Source of the DNA: JAGVDM01 sp964642315
Lineage (GTDB): Bacteria > Patescibacteriota > Gracilibacteria > Peribacterales > Peribacteraceae
NCBI GenBank assembly: GCA_964642315.1
Contig: CAZXOG010000001.1
Span: 124,001-188,000, forward strand
Direction: 5' to 3'
Length of the DNA: 64,000 nucleotides
Below, piece by piece: positions 1 to 7,924 of the stretch (its first letter is position 1; each line of letters begins with the position of its first letter). A program made the position numbers and the translations under genes. The notes beneath the pieces are model-generated. The model was not told the origin of the DNA, did no database searches, and saw nothing but the letters and a program-made list of their open reading frames with translations.

Positions 1-249
1 GTAGTGACAGCTCACGTGGCTCGTTGTGATCGCCTGGAGGAACGACCAGCCGGGCGCACGTTCATCCTCTGCATCGTGGAATTGCATGGCTCCGAGGGGA
101 GACATGGCGAGTGTCTGTAGCAGTTCCCGGATGAACGTCGCGGCGCCATTGCGCCTCGATGCAGGATCAAGCGGGTTCCGCAGGAATGCGTCGAGAACGA
201 AAATCTCATGTTCCAGCTGGAACGGACGGGCATCGTCATCAGTCACCAT
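1..249 (-). CDS. SpeD-like (S-adenosylmethionine decarboxylase-like) protein, N-terminal part only
   Basis: The minus-strand frame beginning with ATG at 249 is open to the left window edge, so only the first 83 residues are visible. It reads as real protein (MVTDDDARPFQLEHEIFVLD...) and ends in ITTSHVSCHY. This resembles the conserved SH-x-x-H strand of the small SpeD-type AdoMet decarboxylases, and an earlier EHEI/D element sits where that family has its GxH/D start. The assignment is a weak family resemblance; the catalytic Ser and processing site cannot be verified because the C-terminus lies outside the window. No clear Shine-Dalgarno precedes the ATG. The frame stays open upstream to about 340, so a TTG start near 306 is possible. 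Confidence 0.4.
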   Translation of the reverse strand, partial: MVTDDDARPFQLEHEIFVLDAFLRNPLDPASRRNGAATFIRELLQTLAMSPLGAMQFHDAEDERAPGWSFLQAITTSHVSCHY

Positions 250-548
250 GGCAGGGGGAATCAGCGTAGACGGCCGCTCATTTTCCGCTCCTGATTCCGG
301 AACATGCAAACGCGCTCTCGTGAGTTTGTGGTCTAGTTGCTTTCACATACGTCTCGATTTCCTCGTTCCCGCGTGCGGTTGCCCTTAGGATTTCCGGACG
401 CAGGCCATATAATTGAATACAAGAATTGTTCTTTATTCGTGGCTTTAAAAAAAGGTCAATAGAAAGTGTATTCCAAAAAAATTTGGTTCTATTACCATGG
501 AGACCCGTGTGGGGACTTTCTGGTAATGGCAGTGAGCAGCGGCATCGC
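250..548. other. Intergenic region with AT-rich putative promoter
   Basis: This stretch lies between the divergent SpeD-like gene and the EamA transporter. From about 405 to 500 it becomes strongly AT-rich, with two A-tracts, unlike the flanking coding DNA, so it probably holds promoter elements for one or both genes. No convincing -35/-10 pair can be fixed by eye. The frame of the transporter is open back to 426, so a longer N-terminus cannot be excluded, but the extra residues do not resemble the family. Confidence 0.3.
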
Positions 549-1469
549 ATGGCTCTCGTGAGCCTGCTTCTCTCCTCTGTGTGTTCGAACACGCAGCCGG
601 TTTTCAGCAAGACGCTCTACATGTACGGTTGGACGCCTGTGAGCGTGTACTTCCTCGCGCTCCTCGTTACGAATGTCTTCCTCGGTATCCACGAGTTCCT
701 GGAGTTCGCGGAAGCCGGCAGGTGGCGTATGAGCAGGAGCGACGTGAAAGGAATTCTCCTCACGACGATTGTCGGGGGAGTGCTGTCTCCCGTCCTGTAC
801 TTCCTCGGAATCGCAGAAGTCCGCGCATCCGAGGTTGCTCTGCTCATCGGACTGTCGCCATTCTTCACGGTACTCTTTGCCGTGATCTTCCTCCGGGAGC
901 GGTTCACGCTGGAGATGCTCATCGGCGGCGTGTTCCTGTTCGTCGGCGTGGTAGCGCAAATCTGGCCGGATCTCCTCCACGCGCGGGTGGGCACCGGTGC
1001 CCTCCTGCTCTTCGGCGCTTCCGTCACGGGTGCTCTCTCGACGATTCTGCACAAGAAATTCGTGAAGAACCGCCACCTTGATTCCGTCGTCTTCGTGCGT
1101 ACGGCGCTCAGCCTCGTGCTCATCGGTGCCTGGCTCTCCTATACCGAGCCGGCATCGTTCCAACGCTTCTTTGAGCCGCAGGATCTCTGGCTTGTCTTCG
1201 GGCTGCCGGTGATCGGAGTGCTCCTGCCGTTCTTCCTGTTCTTCGGAGCGCTGCGCAAGCTCACGGCGCTTGAGGCAGGCCTCATCTCGAGCGTGGGACC
1301 CGTGAGCGGCATCCTGCTTGCGGCGGCGTTCCTCGGAGAGGAAATTCAGCCCCATCAGATGCTGAGCTTGCTCCTCATCATCATCGGCATCGTGAACATC
1401 AACGTTCCGCTCACGCGGTGGCGGATTGTTCCTTCGCGGCTCATCGAAATTGGTCCGCTGCACAAGTAA
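549..1469 (+). CDS. EamA/DMT-superfamily membrane transporter
   Basis: A 306-residue hydrophobic protein with about ten membrane segments arranged as two EamA halves, the usual size for the drug/metabolite transporter superfamily. The first half ends with the typical sequence SEVALLIGLSPFFTVLFAVIFLRE. The second half repeats the pattern with LEAGLISSVGPVSGILLAAAFLGE. It probably exports or imports a small metabolite across the cytoplasmic membrane; the substrate cannot be read from sequence. The ATG at 549 is chosen because it places the first membrane helix at the N-terminus. An in-frame start at 426 would add 41 residues of unconvincing sequence. It converges with the SLH gene 15 bp downstream. 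Confidence 0.75.
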   Translation: MALVSLLLSSVCSNTQPVFSKTLYMYGWTPVSVYFLALLVTNVFLGIHEFLEFAEAGRWRMSRSDVKGILLTTIVGGVLSPVLYFLGIAEVRASEVALLIGLSPFFTVLFAVIFLRERFTLEMLIGGVFLFVGVVAQIWPDLLHARVGTGALLLFGASVTGALSTILHKKFVKNRHLDSVVFVRTALSLVLIGAWLSYTEPASFQRFFEPQDLWLVFGLPVIGVLLPFFLFFGALRKLTALEAGLISSVGPVSGILLAAAFLGEEIQPHQMLSLLLIIIGIVNINVPLTRWRIVPSRLIEIGPLHK

Positions 1470-1484
1470 CCTGTCCGCAATTGT

Positions 1485-2585
1485 TTAGAGCGATGAGATC
1501 CTGTGCTGCTCGATTGCGGAGAGCAGGCGGTTCAGCACGGTTGCCGCCTCCGCGCGGTTGAGCGTGCGGTCCACTCCGAAGGTGCCATCCGGATTCCCCA
1601 CCATGATCTGTGCGATCTGCATCACGCCGGCATCGAAGAAGTACCAGTGATCCGTGGGAACATCGCTGAATACCTGGCCGCGCGTCAGCACGGATCCTTG
1701 GGATGTGCCGAGTGCAGAGAGGAACGCAGGTCCGAACACGCGGTTGATGTATGCCGCGGTTTCCCCGCGGGAAACAGGGGCATCCGGATCGACGCGCGCG
1801 TCGGGTTCCCATCCGCGGTTGATGAAGAGGCAGAGCGCCCGGTACGCGTAGTGGGAAGATGGCGTGCGCAGGAGCGAACCGCACGATGCAGGGGCAGCAT
1901 CGAGGCTGGACTGATCAAGCACGCGTGTGAGCAGAACGGCAATCTGCCCGCGCGTCAGCGGATCGCCGGGGCCGTACCGTCCGTCCTCGTACCCACGGAT
2001 GATACCGAGATCCGAGAGCCGGAGAATGGAAGAGGCAGCCCACGTCGGCAGGGTGTCCGAGAAGGGTGAGGTGCTGCTGGCAGCCCGCACGGTTACATCC
2101 ACATGGTCTTCGCGCCCGCCACTCCTTGCGAAGACCGTGAGGTTCTCCGGGCCAGATCCCGCGGTCACGGTGCATGTTTTTGAAGATTGGCACCCGAAGA
2201 TCAGCTGCTCAGTTGCGTCCCTGAGCAGCGACCACGTTGCGCTCATCTGCTGTTCCATGGTGGAGAAGATCCCCACCGATGTGAAGCGGACTGTTTCGTG
2301 CGGCGCAAGGGAGAGCGCGCCGGATTGCCGCGGTTCAATGCGGATCCCGAGGAGCACGGCGGGAGTACGCATGCGCGCGTCGGCGCTGACGGTTGCGAGA
2401 TTCCCGAGGAACCGATTCCCGCCGCGCGCTGCGATACGGGCCGAAAGGGGGGCGCCGCTTGCCGGCGTGCCCATGCCCGTGAGCAGCCATGTCTGGAAGC
2501 CGATGATCCCGATGGTGAGCAGTGCAATTGCGCCGCCGATGACCCGGCTGGCTCGGTATGGCTGCGGTTGTTGTGCTGTGGGCAT
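1485..2585 (-). CDS. Membrane-anchored protein with three S-layer homology domains
   Basis: A 366-residue protein with one N-terminal hydrophobic helix (about residues 15-38) acting as an uncleaved signal or anchor, then an extracytoplasmic region of unknown fold (about 45-170). Three SLH domains follow at about 175-222, 235-290 and 305-355. The SLH signatures are clear: FSDTLPTWAASSI, IIRGYEDGRYGPGDPLTRGQ, VFSDVPTDHWYF and NPDGTFGVDRTLNRAEA. SLH domains normally bind secondary cell-wall polymers, so this is an envelope protein. The gene is divergent from the O-antigen-ligase-like gene, sharing a 66-bp AT-containing intergenic region. Confidence 0.85.
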   Translation of the reverse strand: MPTAQQPQPYRASRVIGGAIALLTIGIIGFQTWLLTGMGTPASGAPLSARIAARGGNRFLGNLATVSADARMRTPAVLLGIRIEPRQSGALSLAPHETVRFTSVGIFSTMEQQMSATWSLLRDATEQLIFGCQSSKTCTVTAGSGPENLTVFARSGGREDHVDVTVRAASSTSPFSDTLPTWAASSILRLSDLGIIRGYEDGRYGPGDPLTRGQIAVLLTRVLDQSSLDAAPASCGSLLRTPSSHYAYRALCLFINRGWEPDARVDPDAPVSRGETAAYINRVFGPAFLSALGTSQGSVLTRGQVFSDVPTDHWYFFDAGVMQIAQIMVGNPDGTFGVDRTLNRAEAATVLNRLLSAIEQHRISSL

Positions 2586-2637
2586 GGTCGGTGTGTCTGT
2601 GGTACCCTCGGCAGAGATTTGCCCGAGGATTCCCTAA

Positions 2638-2644
2638 TATTATA
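2638..2644. promoter_or_regulatory. Overlapping divergent -10 boxes
   Basis: TATTAT (2638-2643, plus) and TATAAT (2644-2639 on the minus strand) overlap in the divergent region between the SLH gene and the ligase-like gene. The plus-strand box ends only 8 bp before the ATG at 2652, so a transcript from it would be nearly leaderless. No good -35 is visible for either direction. Confidence 0.35.
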
Positions 2645-2651
2645 CAAGAAA

Positions 2652-4562
2652 ATGTTTTATTCAACAAGTCAAAGGCCGCCAGCATTCCATGTGTTCTTCA
2701 TGGTCGCGGCCACGCTTGCGATTGTGGCGGTGGTGCCGTTCACGGAGATGGGCTTCTCGCTTGGCAAGCTCCTCCTTGCAGCGTTCCTTGGGATCGCGGG
2801 TGCATGCTGGATGCTCTGGAGCGGTAGGTCAGCAGCGCTCCGGGCGCTCTGGTGTATTGCCGCAGGCTGGTGGCTGATCGCGTTCATGGCAGTGGTGCTT
2901 TGTTCCTTCGCCTGGTCGGTGGCGCCGGTGTGGAGCTTCTTCGGCTCCTCGCCACGGCTTGGCGGCATTGTCACCTTCGGGGTGCTCTGGTCGGTCTGCG
3001 TCATCGCCGTCTCTCTCGCCGCGGATCGCAGTGGAGACCAGGCGCTCCTCGGCACCGTCGTCATGACGAACGTGGTGCTCACGGTGTACGGCTTCCTGCA
3101 ATTCCTTGCCATCGACCCGCTTGCGCCGCTCTGGGCGAATGAGGGCTTCCTCGGTCGCACGTTCTCGCTCATCGGCCAGCCGAACACGTTCGGCGCCAGC
3201 ATCGTGCTCACGGCGCCGATTCTCCTCCACGCGGCGGCAGCGGCGACGAAGCGGCACGACCGCCTGTTTCTGCTCCTGCTCTGCGCGCTCAACGCGGTTG
3301 TGCTCGTGACCACCGCGAGCCGCAGCGCGATGGTCGGGTGCGCCGTGGCACTTGTCGTACTTTGGGCAACTGACCGCGGGTTGCGCCGCGCGTGTGCGCG
3401 GTGTAGCCGTTTGGGTCTGCTCTTCCTCGGATCTGCGGCATTCCTGCTCCTGTTACTCGCATTCCTCACGTTCGGTCAGCGTTTCGCCACAGAACCTGCA
3501 GAGCGTTCCTCGTCAGCGCGCCTTCTCATCTGGAAGGATGCCATCACCCTGTTTTCCGCACGGCCGCAGGGGATCGGACTCGAGACACTCGGTGTGCTCT
3601 TTCCCCAGGTGAAGAGCCGGGAGTTCCTCTCGCTGGAGCCGCTCCGTGCCGGCGTGGACAGAGCTCACAACCTCCCACTCGATACGCTGCTCGCCCTTGG
3701 GCCAGCCGGGCTGATTGCATCTGCGGGGTTCCTCGTGAGTTTGCTCATTGCGGCATGTCGCAACCGTCATTCCAATGCCGTGCTTTCCGGGCTTGCGGCA
3801 GGGATCGCCGGGTATGCAGCCGCCTTGCTCTTCGGGTTCGAGAGCGTCGGCACAGCACTGCTCTTCTGGATGATGGCAGGTTGGGTGATCGGCGCCTCAT
3901 GGCGCGCGAAGCATCATCGGATTGCCGGGCATGCATTCTTTCCCGCAACGATTGCAGTGCTCCTCGCACTCTTTTCGCTCCTTGGACTCGGCGTTTCCCT
4001 GCAGTGGTCGGTGCAGCAGTGGCGCGCGGCCCAGGCAGAGCACTCGTTCGCGAATGGCGATCTCGGCGAAGCAGTAGGTGGCTACATGCGGGCTGTCGAT
4101 ACCTTTCCCTTCGATAGGGTCGTGCTTGTGCGCGCCGCAGAAACCGCGCTCTTCGCCGGTGAGCATGCGAATGATCCTGCAGTGAAGGAGGTCATGCTCG
4201 CTATTGCGGGCCGGCTGCTCTCCACGCTCGAGGATTTCACGGCGGAACAGGATGGCATGGTGCCGCTCCTCCGCGCATGGCATGCGGCGATTGGCGGCGA
4301 TGCGCCCTCGCTGAAGTCGTATGCCGAACGTGCCGTACTGCTCATGCCCACGACCGTGGATACATATCGCATCGCCGCTCACAGTTACCGTCTCGTCGGC
4401 GATTCCGTTGCTGCCCGCAAGGCGGACAGGGAACTACGCGCCCTCCTTCCTCCCTACTGGGAGGATCGCGAGGGCAGGGCGCGGATCCTGTGGAAGGAGA
4501 ATCCGTGGCTCGTTGAGCTGCTCGATAGAATGACCAGCCCTTCGGCGCCGGTTCTGCGGTAG
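2652..4562 (+). CDS. O-antigen ligase-like (Wzy_C) membrane protein with C-terminal TPR-like region
   Basis: A 636-residue protein. The first roughly 430 residues form about twelve membrane helices. They contain the Wzy/WaaL-type region (IGQPNTFGASIVLTAPILL, then TTASRSAMVGCAVALVVL and a large loop with GIGLETLGVLFPQV...RAHNLPLDTLLALG). The last roughly 190 residues are soluble, helical and TPR-like (AEHSFANGDLGEAVGGYMRAVDTFPFD). The family ligates or polymerises surface glycans at the outer face of the membrane; the acceptor here is unknown. ATG 2652 is chosen because earlier in-frame sequence is antisense to the SLH gene and does not look like protein. The gene is followed 9 bp later by ogt. 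Confidence 0.75.
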   Translation: MFYSTSQRPPAFHVFFMVAATLAIVAVVPFTEMGFSLGKLLLAAFLGIAGACWMLWSGRSAALRALWCIAAGWWLIAFMAVVLCSFAWSVAPVWSFFGSSPRLGGIVTFGVLWSVCVIAVSLAADRSGDQALLGTVVMTNVVLTVYGFLQFLAIDPLAPLWANEGFLGRTFSLIGQPNTFGASIVLTAPILLHAAAAATKRHDRLFLLLLCALNAVVLVTTASRSAMVGCAVALVVLWATDRGLRRACARCSRLGLLFLGSAAFLLLLLAFLTFGQRFATEPAERSSSARLLIWKDAITLFSARPQGIGLETLGVLFPQVKSREFLSLEPLRAGVDRAHNLPLDTLLALGPAGLIASAGFLVSLLIAACRNRHSNAVLSGLAAGIAGYAAALLFGFESVGTALLFWMMAGWVIGASWRAKHHRIAGHAFFPATIAVLLALFSLLGLGVSLQWSVQQWRAAQAEHSFANGDLGEAVGGYMRAVDTFPFDRVVLVRAAETALFAGEHANDPAVKEVMLAIAGRLLSTLEDFTAEQDGMVPLLRAWHAAIGGDAPSLKSYAERAVLLMPTTVDTYRIAAHSYRLVGDSVAARKADRELRALLPPYWEDREGRARILWKENPWLVELLDRMTSPSAPVLR

Positions 4563-4571
4563 TATGCAGCT

Positions 4572-5042
4572 GTGTCTGCACTGCATTCGACCTCCATCAC
4601 GACGCCGATCGGGAATCTGGTGATCGAAGCTTCGGACCGTGGGATCCGCAGCATTCATTTTGCTGATGAGAAGCAGCAGGATTCCCACGCACCCAATGGA
4701 GATCTGCGCGGTTGTGCAGAACAGCTCAGGGCGTACTTTGATCGCAAACAGCAACGTTTCCACGGGTTTCGCCTCGCGATGCTCGGCACGGATTTTGAAC
4801 AACGGGTCTGGGATGCCGCCATGGCAATCCCTTTCGGCGAGACTGTCACATACGCCGAGATCGCGGAAATAATCGGTCAACCCGGTGCCGCGCGCGCAGT
4901 CGGCAATGCGCTCGGCGCGAATCCGCTTCTCCTCGTCGTGCCATGCCATCGTGTTGTGCCCTCTGCAGGAGGCATTGGCGGCTTTGCGGCAGAAGCATGG
5001 CGAAAGGAATGGCTCCTCGCATTCGAACGGGCTTCTCCCTAG
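4572..5042 (+). CDS. ogt: Methylated-DNA--protein-cysteine S-methyltransferase
   Basis: A 156-residue protein with the full C-terminal catalytic domain: FEQRVWDAAMAIPFGETVTY (winged-helix entry), the Arg-containing AVGNALGANP segment and the active-site motif PCHRVV, whose Cys accepts the alkyl group from O6-alkylguanine. GGIGGFA follows, as usual. Length matches the Ogt/AGT family. The start is GTG at 4572, nine bases after the ligase-like stop, implying co-transcription. Its TAG stop overlaps the stop of the convergent acidic-protein gene on a shared CTAG. Confidence 0.93.
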   Translation: MSALHSTSITTPIGNLVIEASDRGIRSIHFADEKQQDSHAPNGDLRGCAEQLRAYFDRKQQRFHGFRLAMLGTDFEQRVWDAAMAIPFGETVTYAEIAEIIGQPGAARAVGNALGANPLLLVVPCHRVVPSAGGIGGFAAEAWRKEWLLAFERASP

Positions 5043-5569
5043 TCTTCGGCGTCTCTCTTCCACGGTTCATCTTCTTCCTCATCGTCGAGCTCGCTGCTCT
5101 CGTCGTCGTATTCCTCGTCGAGGATTTTTGCGCAGATGTAGTGCTCTTCGTGCGTGAGGAGTTCGCGGATCAGTGACCGGATAGTTTCCGCTTCATCGGG
5201 ATAGATGCCGGCAATGGTAATGACGAGGATTCGTTCCTCGAGCTCCTCATCGTCATCATCTTCGTCCTCATCCTCATCTTCTCCTTCTCCTTCTCCTTCT
5301 CCTTCTTCATCCTCCGATTCCTCTTCCCGCACTGCCATTGAGGCAGTGCCACGTTGCTCCGGGGAACGCTCTTCTGTTTCGCGATCTTCTTCGTCGTCAT
5401 CCGTCCCCCATTCCTCGCCGAAATCATCGGCAGGATCATCGAGGTATACCGTGATCCGTTCGGCTATCTCCGTTGAGAAATCGTCGATGTGCGCCACGAT
5501 CATCTCCTCCAGATCGTCGTCGTCGACGGTCGGCGGGATTTCGGCGAGCAGGCAGACAGTGCTTTCCAT
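5039..5569 (-). CDS. Highly acidic hypothetical protein with Glu/Asp-rich repeat tract
   Basis: A 176-residue protein from ATG 5569 (an in-frame start at 5590 adds seven residues). Two ordered-looking segments (about residues 1-45, ESTVCLLAEIPPTV...; and about 110-150, ERILVITIAGIYPDEAETIRSLIRELLTHEEHYI) flank an extremely acidic low-complexity tract. That tract includes alternating Glu-Gly and Glu-Asp from a short tandem DNA repeat near 5270-5305. No known domain is recognised and there is no signal peptide, so it is likely cytoplasmic. A strong bidirectional hairpin lies just upstream. The function is unknown; the acidic tract could bind cations or basic proteins (inference). Confidence 0.6.
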   Translation of the reverse strand: MESTVCLLAEIPPTVDDDDLEEMIVAHIDDFSTEIAERITVYLDDPADDFGEEWGTDDDEEDRETEERSPEQRGTASMAVREEESEDEEGEGEGEGEDEDEDEDDDDEELEERILVITIAGIYPDEAETIRSLIRELLTHEEHYICAKILDEEYDDESSELDDEEEDEPWKRDAED

Positions 5570-5610
5570 ACGGGGGCGGCAGTCTAGCACCCAGACGGCG
5601 CCAAAATAAC

Positions 5611-5643
5611 AAAAAGACCGAATACGGGGTATTCAGTCTTTCT
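5611..5643. terminator. Bidirectional hairpin terminator
   Basis: AAAGAC-c-GAATAC (5613-5625) pairs with GTATTC-a-GTCTTT (5629-5641) around a GGG loop, a 12-bp stem with one mismatch. On the minus strand it is followed by a T-rich run (TTGTTATTTT), so it should end leftward transcription from the non-coding region at 5.6-6.2 kb before the acidic-protein gene. Confidence 0.65.
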
Positions 5644-6190
5644 GTGTGTGTTTCTCCCGCTACGCTGGCCGAGACAATTGTCTGGCCTTTTTGGTGGTAG
5701 TGGGGAGGGTGAGAGGAGGGGCTCTCGACTTTCTGCCATGCTCCGGTCTCTTGTTTCTCCTCGCGACCGCAGCGAGGTCCCCGTGCCAGGACTACGGCTC
5801 CGCACAGGGCGAAGGAGTCCATGGGGAGTGGAGGGGGTGCATTCCGCGGGGCGACCTCGCACCCGCGGAACGGCGTTGCAGAGCAGAGAGGGGAGTGATC
5901 ACGTCGCCGGAGGAGAACTGTGGACTTCCTGCGGAGGCCTTTGGTTCGGCCAGCGCGAGAAGCCTCTGTGTCTCGTAGATGAGGCGGCACCTCACGATCA
6001 CGTGATCCTGCGCCAACAGGTTCACAGTGTGTGTGGAGTGTGCTTGGGAGGAACGTGCGTGGAGGGGGGAATGATCACTACCCTCTCTGTTGATGCGGTG
6101 GTGGGAAAGAACAAGTGTTTGTGTGTATGTGGCCCCGGGGCCTGTGAGTCTTTGTTTCTGATTTGCTAGGGCTTCGAAGCAAATCGCACA
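5612..6190 (-). ncRNA. Candidate structured non-coding RNA (no good reading frame)
   Basis: About 700 bp between 5570 and 6336 has no credible coding frame on either strand but is rich in inverted repeats. Examples are TTCCGCGGG/CCCGCGGAA at 5842-5850 and 5862-5870, GATCACGTGATC at 5996-6007, GGCCCCGGGGCC at 6131-6142, and GATTTGCT/AGCAAATC near 6159-6186. On the minus strand a TTGCGT-17-TACGAT promoter (6219-6191) lies at one end and a strong terminator (5643-5611) at the other, predicting a transcript of about 570 nt. RNase P RNA hallmarks were sought and not found. The identity is unknown. From 6191 to 6336 I see nothing further. Confidence 0.3.
5667..5692 (+). terminator. Hairpin followed by T5
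   Basis: GGCC-g-AGACAATTGTCT-GGCC forms a near-perfect stem containing a 12-bp palindrome (5672-5683), immediately followed by TTTTT at 5688-5692. This is a plausible rho-independent terminator for rightward transcription, although no plus-strand gene ends close by. It could equally be an internal stem of a minus-strand RNA. Confidence 0.4.
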
Positions 6191-6219
6191 ATCGTACGCA
6201 CTCCAGACTTTTTACGCAA
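6191..6219 (-). promoter_or_regulatory. Promoter for the candidate ncRNA
   Basis: Read on the minus strand, TTGCGT (6219-6214) and TACGAT (6196-6191) are separated by exactly 17 bp. The predicted start is near 6184, at the edge of the inverted-repeat-rich non-coding region. Confidence 0.35.
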
Positions 6220-6336
6220 GATCAATCTATGGCGCCCGAAGAAATATATTGTGAAATATACAATAGAGATTTTCAATTTTGGCTTGTACAAGGGCTCAAT
6301 GGAAATAATCGATTCTGCAAAATTGTACCGTTGTTC

Positions 6337-6720
6337 TCAGTTCCATCGGAATGCGTCACGCATGTTCGTGCGGAAGCCATCGATGATTGATTGCCGCGGA
6401 TGCGTCTTCCGCTTCTCGTCGGTTGTGGGTTCGATCCTGGTCGATCCTTCGGCAAGTTCCGGGTGGTTCCAGGCGGAGAAATCGTTATCGATGACATTGA
6501 ACATACCATGCAGGAGCCCAGAGATCGCCTGCGCATCCCGTTCGGAGCAGTGGTCAATGTAGATAACGTACACGTCGTGGCCTGGAACCTCTGCGGCATT
6601 GAGCTCGAAATCCGCGATGCCCGAAGAGAGGATCTTCTCCTCGATCACAGGCTCGAGATCACCGAGGTGAGGATGCTGAATGAGAAGGCTCACGTAACCG
6701 GACTCAGGCAACGTTTCCAT
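6337..6720 (-). CDS. Hypothetical protein, 127 residues
   Basis: The frame from ATG 6720 gives a soluble mixed alpha/beta protein (METLPESGYVSLLIQHPHLG...), with a conserved-looking core VPGHDVYVIYIDHCSERDAQAISGLL and a polar C-terminal tail. No signal peptide, membrane segment or known catalytic motif is recognised. In-frame sequence upstream of 6720 is antisense to the promoter and secreted-protein gene and is not protein-like. The gene is divergent from the small secreted protein at 6777. The function is unknown. Confidence 0.55.
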   Translation of the reverse strand: METLPESGYVSLLIQHPHLGDLEPVIEEKILSSGIADFELNAAEVPGHDVYVIYIDHCSERDAQAISGLLHGMFNVIDNDFSAWNHPELAEGSTRIEPTTDEKRKTHPRQSIIDGFRTNMRDAFRWN

Positions 6721-6741
6721 GCAAGAAGACACTAACAATAG

Positions 6742-6771
6742 TTGACATTGGTGCAAAGAAAATTCTTGATA
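6742..6771 (+). promoter_or_regulatory. Promoter giving a leaderless or near-leaderless transcript
   Basis: A consensus TTGACA (6742-6747) is followed after 18 bp by TTGATA (6766-6771). The GTG start of the secreted-protein gene is at 6777, so transcription would begin at or within a base or two of the start codon. No Shine-Dalgarno sequence is present. Confidence 0.5.
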
Positions 6772-6776
6772 GTATC

Positions 6777-7097
6777 GTGAAAAATGCCATTTCCCTCCTC
6801 GGTCTCGCCTTTGCGCTCGCTGCACTGCCGCCCTCCGCGGCCCATGCTGCAGGGGTGTTCGGGGATATTCCCGATATCCCCTCACTCGTGATCGGTACCG
6901 GTTCCCACCGCAGCGGACAGTGGTCCATCCGTCCGTTCGGCACGCTCGGCGACGGTTATCCAGCGCCGGATGGCGGCTTTGTGCCGCAGGGGCCTGGCAT
7001 TGTTGGCGACAGCTTCTTCGGGCCGATACCGAACTACGTGCGTGAGGAAGGATTCGGGTTCATCCCGCAGCTCCGCGACATATTCGCAGGCCGCTGA
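6777..7097 (+). CDS. Small secreted protein, Gly/Pro-rich
   Basis: A 106-residue protein with a clear signal peptide (MKNAISLLGLAFALAALPPSAAHA) and probable cleavage after AHA. The mature roughly 80 residues are rich in Gly, Pro and aromatics (GVFGDIPDIPSLVIG; PAPDGGFVPQGPGIVGDSFFGP), with no Cys and no recognised domain. The start codon is GTG, fixed by the signal peptide and by the promoter immediately upstream. It is probably exported to the envelope or medium; the role is unknown. The metallo-hydrolase gene follows 43 bp downstream on the same strand. Confidence 0.6.
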   Translation: MKNAISLLGLAFALAALPPSAAHAAGVFGDIPDIPSLVIGTGSHRSGQWSIRPFGTLGDGYPAPDGGFVPQGPGIVGDSFFGPIPNYVREEGFGFIPQLRDIFAGR

Positions 7098-7140
7098 TCG
7101 TGGGTTGCCGCAGCGCCTCACGCGGTATACTTGGCTTCTC

Positions 7141-7875
7141 ATGGGGACACCCGCCGATCTCGCGCTGTATGCCGTGGAGTACGGAATATCACGTTTTCCG
7201 CTCCGCGGCGTATTTGGAGATGGTGCAGAGAATGGCACAGTGCCGTTCTCGTGGCTCTTCTATGTTCTGCGATGGGGGGACCGTGTACTCCTCATCGATA
7301 CCGGCTTCCGCGATGCTTCACGCGCACGCGAGTACGCGGTGAATCTCCGCGATGTACCCGGGCTCCTCACGGCAATCGGCATTGATCCGGAGCGCGTCAC
7401 TGATGTGGTGCTCACGCACGCCGATTTCGATCATGCCGGTAACCTCGATTTGTTCCCGCACGCGGCAATCACTGTGCAGCAACGCGAACTTGCGCGCTTG
7501 CTCCATCCCGATCCGGATGCCTCTTGGCATCTTGGCGCATTCCTCCGCGGCAAGCCGGATATCACAGCTTTCGATACGCACTGCGATATTGGGGGATTCC
7601 TCCGCTGCCGATGCGTTGGCGGGCACTCGCCGGGCTCCTCTGTCGTAGAGCTGACGAGGGGGGAGGGAACGTACGTCATTCCGGGTGACGAATGCTTTGT
7701 GTTCGAGAATGCGCGGAGCGCACGGCCAGTGGGATACACGGTCGACGAGGGGGCGAACCGCGCGTATCTCCGCACGTTGCAGCGCATGCCTGGTGCAGTA
7801 CTGCTGCCACTCCATGAGCCGGCAATCCTTCGCAGCTATTCTCTTGCGGCGCCATTCGTGGCGAAGATTTTCTAA
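7141..7875 (+). CDS. Metallo-beta-lactamase-fold hydrolase (lactonase-like)
   Basis: A 244-residue protein with the MBL-fold signature: VVLTHADFDHAGN (HxDxDH form of the metal motif), VGGHSPGSSVVEL (third His), VIPGDECF (bridging Asp) and LLPLHEP (last His). Overall layout and length resemble AHL-lactonase/AttM-type enzymes, which hydrolyse small esters or lactones in the cytoplasm. The substrate is not predictable. In many family members the second residue of the motif is His, whereas here it is Asp. ATG 7141 is chosen because the upstream in-frame sequence is antisense-like and overlaps the preceding gene. A UUCG-capped hairpin (7874-7887) follows directly after the stop. Confidence 0.82.
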   Translation: MGTPADLALYAVEYGISRFPLRGVFGDGAENGTVPFSWLFYVLRWGDRVLLIDTGFRDASRAREYAVNLRDVPGLLTAIGIDPERVTDVVLTHADFDHAGNLDLFPHAAITVQQRELARLLHPDPDASWHLGAFLRGKPDITAFDTHCDIGGFLRCRCVGGHSPGSSVVELTRGEGTYVIPGDECFVFENARSARPVGYTVDEGANRAYLRTLQRMPGAVLLPLHEPAILRSYSLAAPFVAKIF

Positions 7876-7924
7876 GCCTTCGGGCTTGGTTTCGGTCCTC
7901 GGAGGTCCGATAATTCCCTGCAGT

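Noticed and set aside
2187..2651. Extended N-terminus of the O-antigen-ligase-like protein
   Set aside because: The in-frame extension is antisense to the SLH gene and has composition unlike protein; the membrane domain begins at ATG 2652.
5612..6190. RNase P RNA (rnpB)
   Set aside because: One stretch loosely resembles GAGGAAAGUCC, but it lies in the wrong position and the conserved ACAGAA-x-CCGGCUUA end was not found on either strand.
7874..7887. Terminator after the metallo-hydrolase gene
   Set aside because: A five-base-pair UUCG hairpin is present, but there is only a weak T run, so I did not list it as a separate feature.
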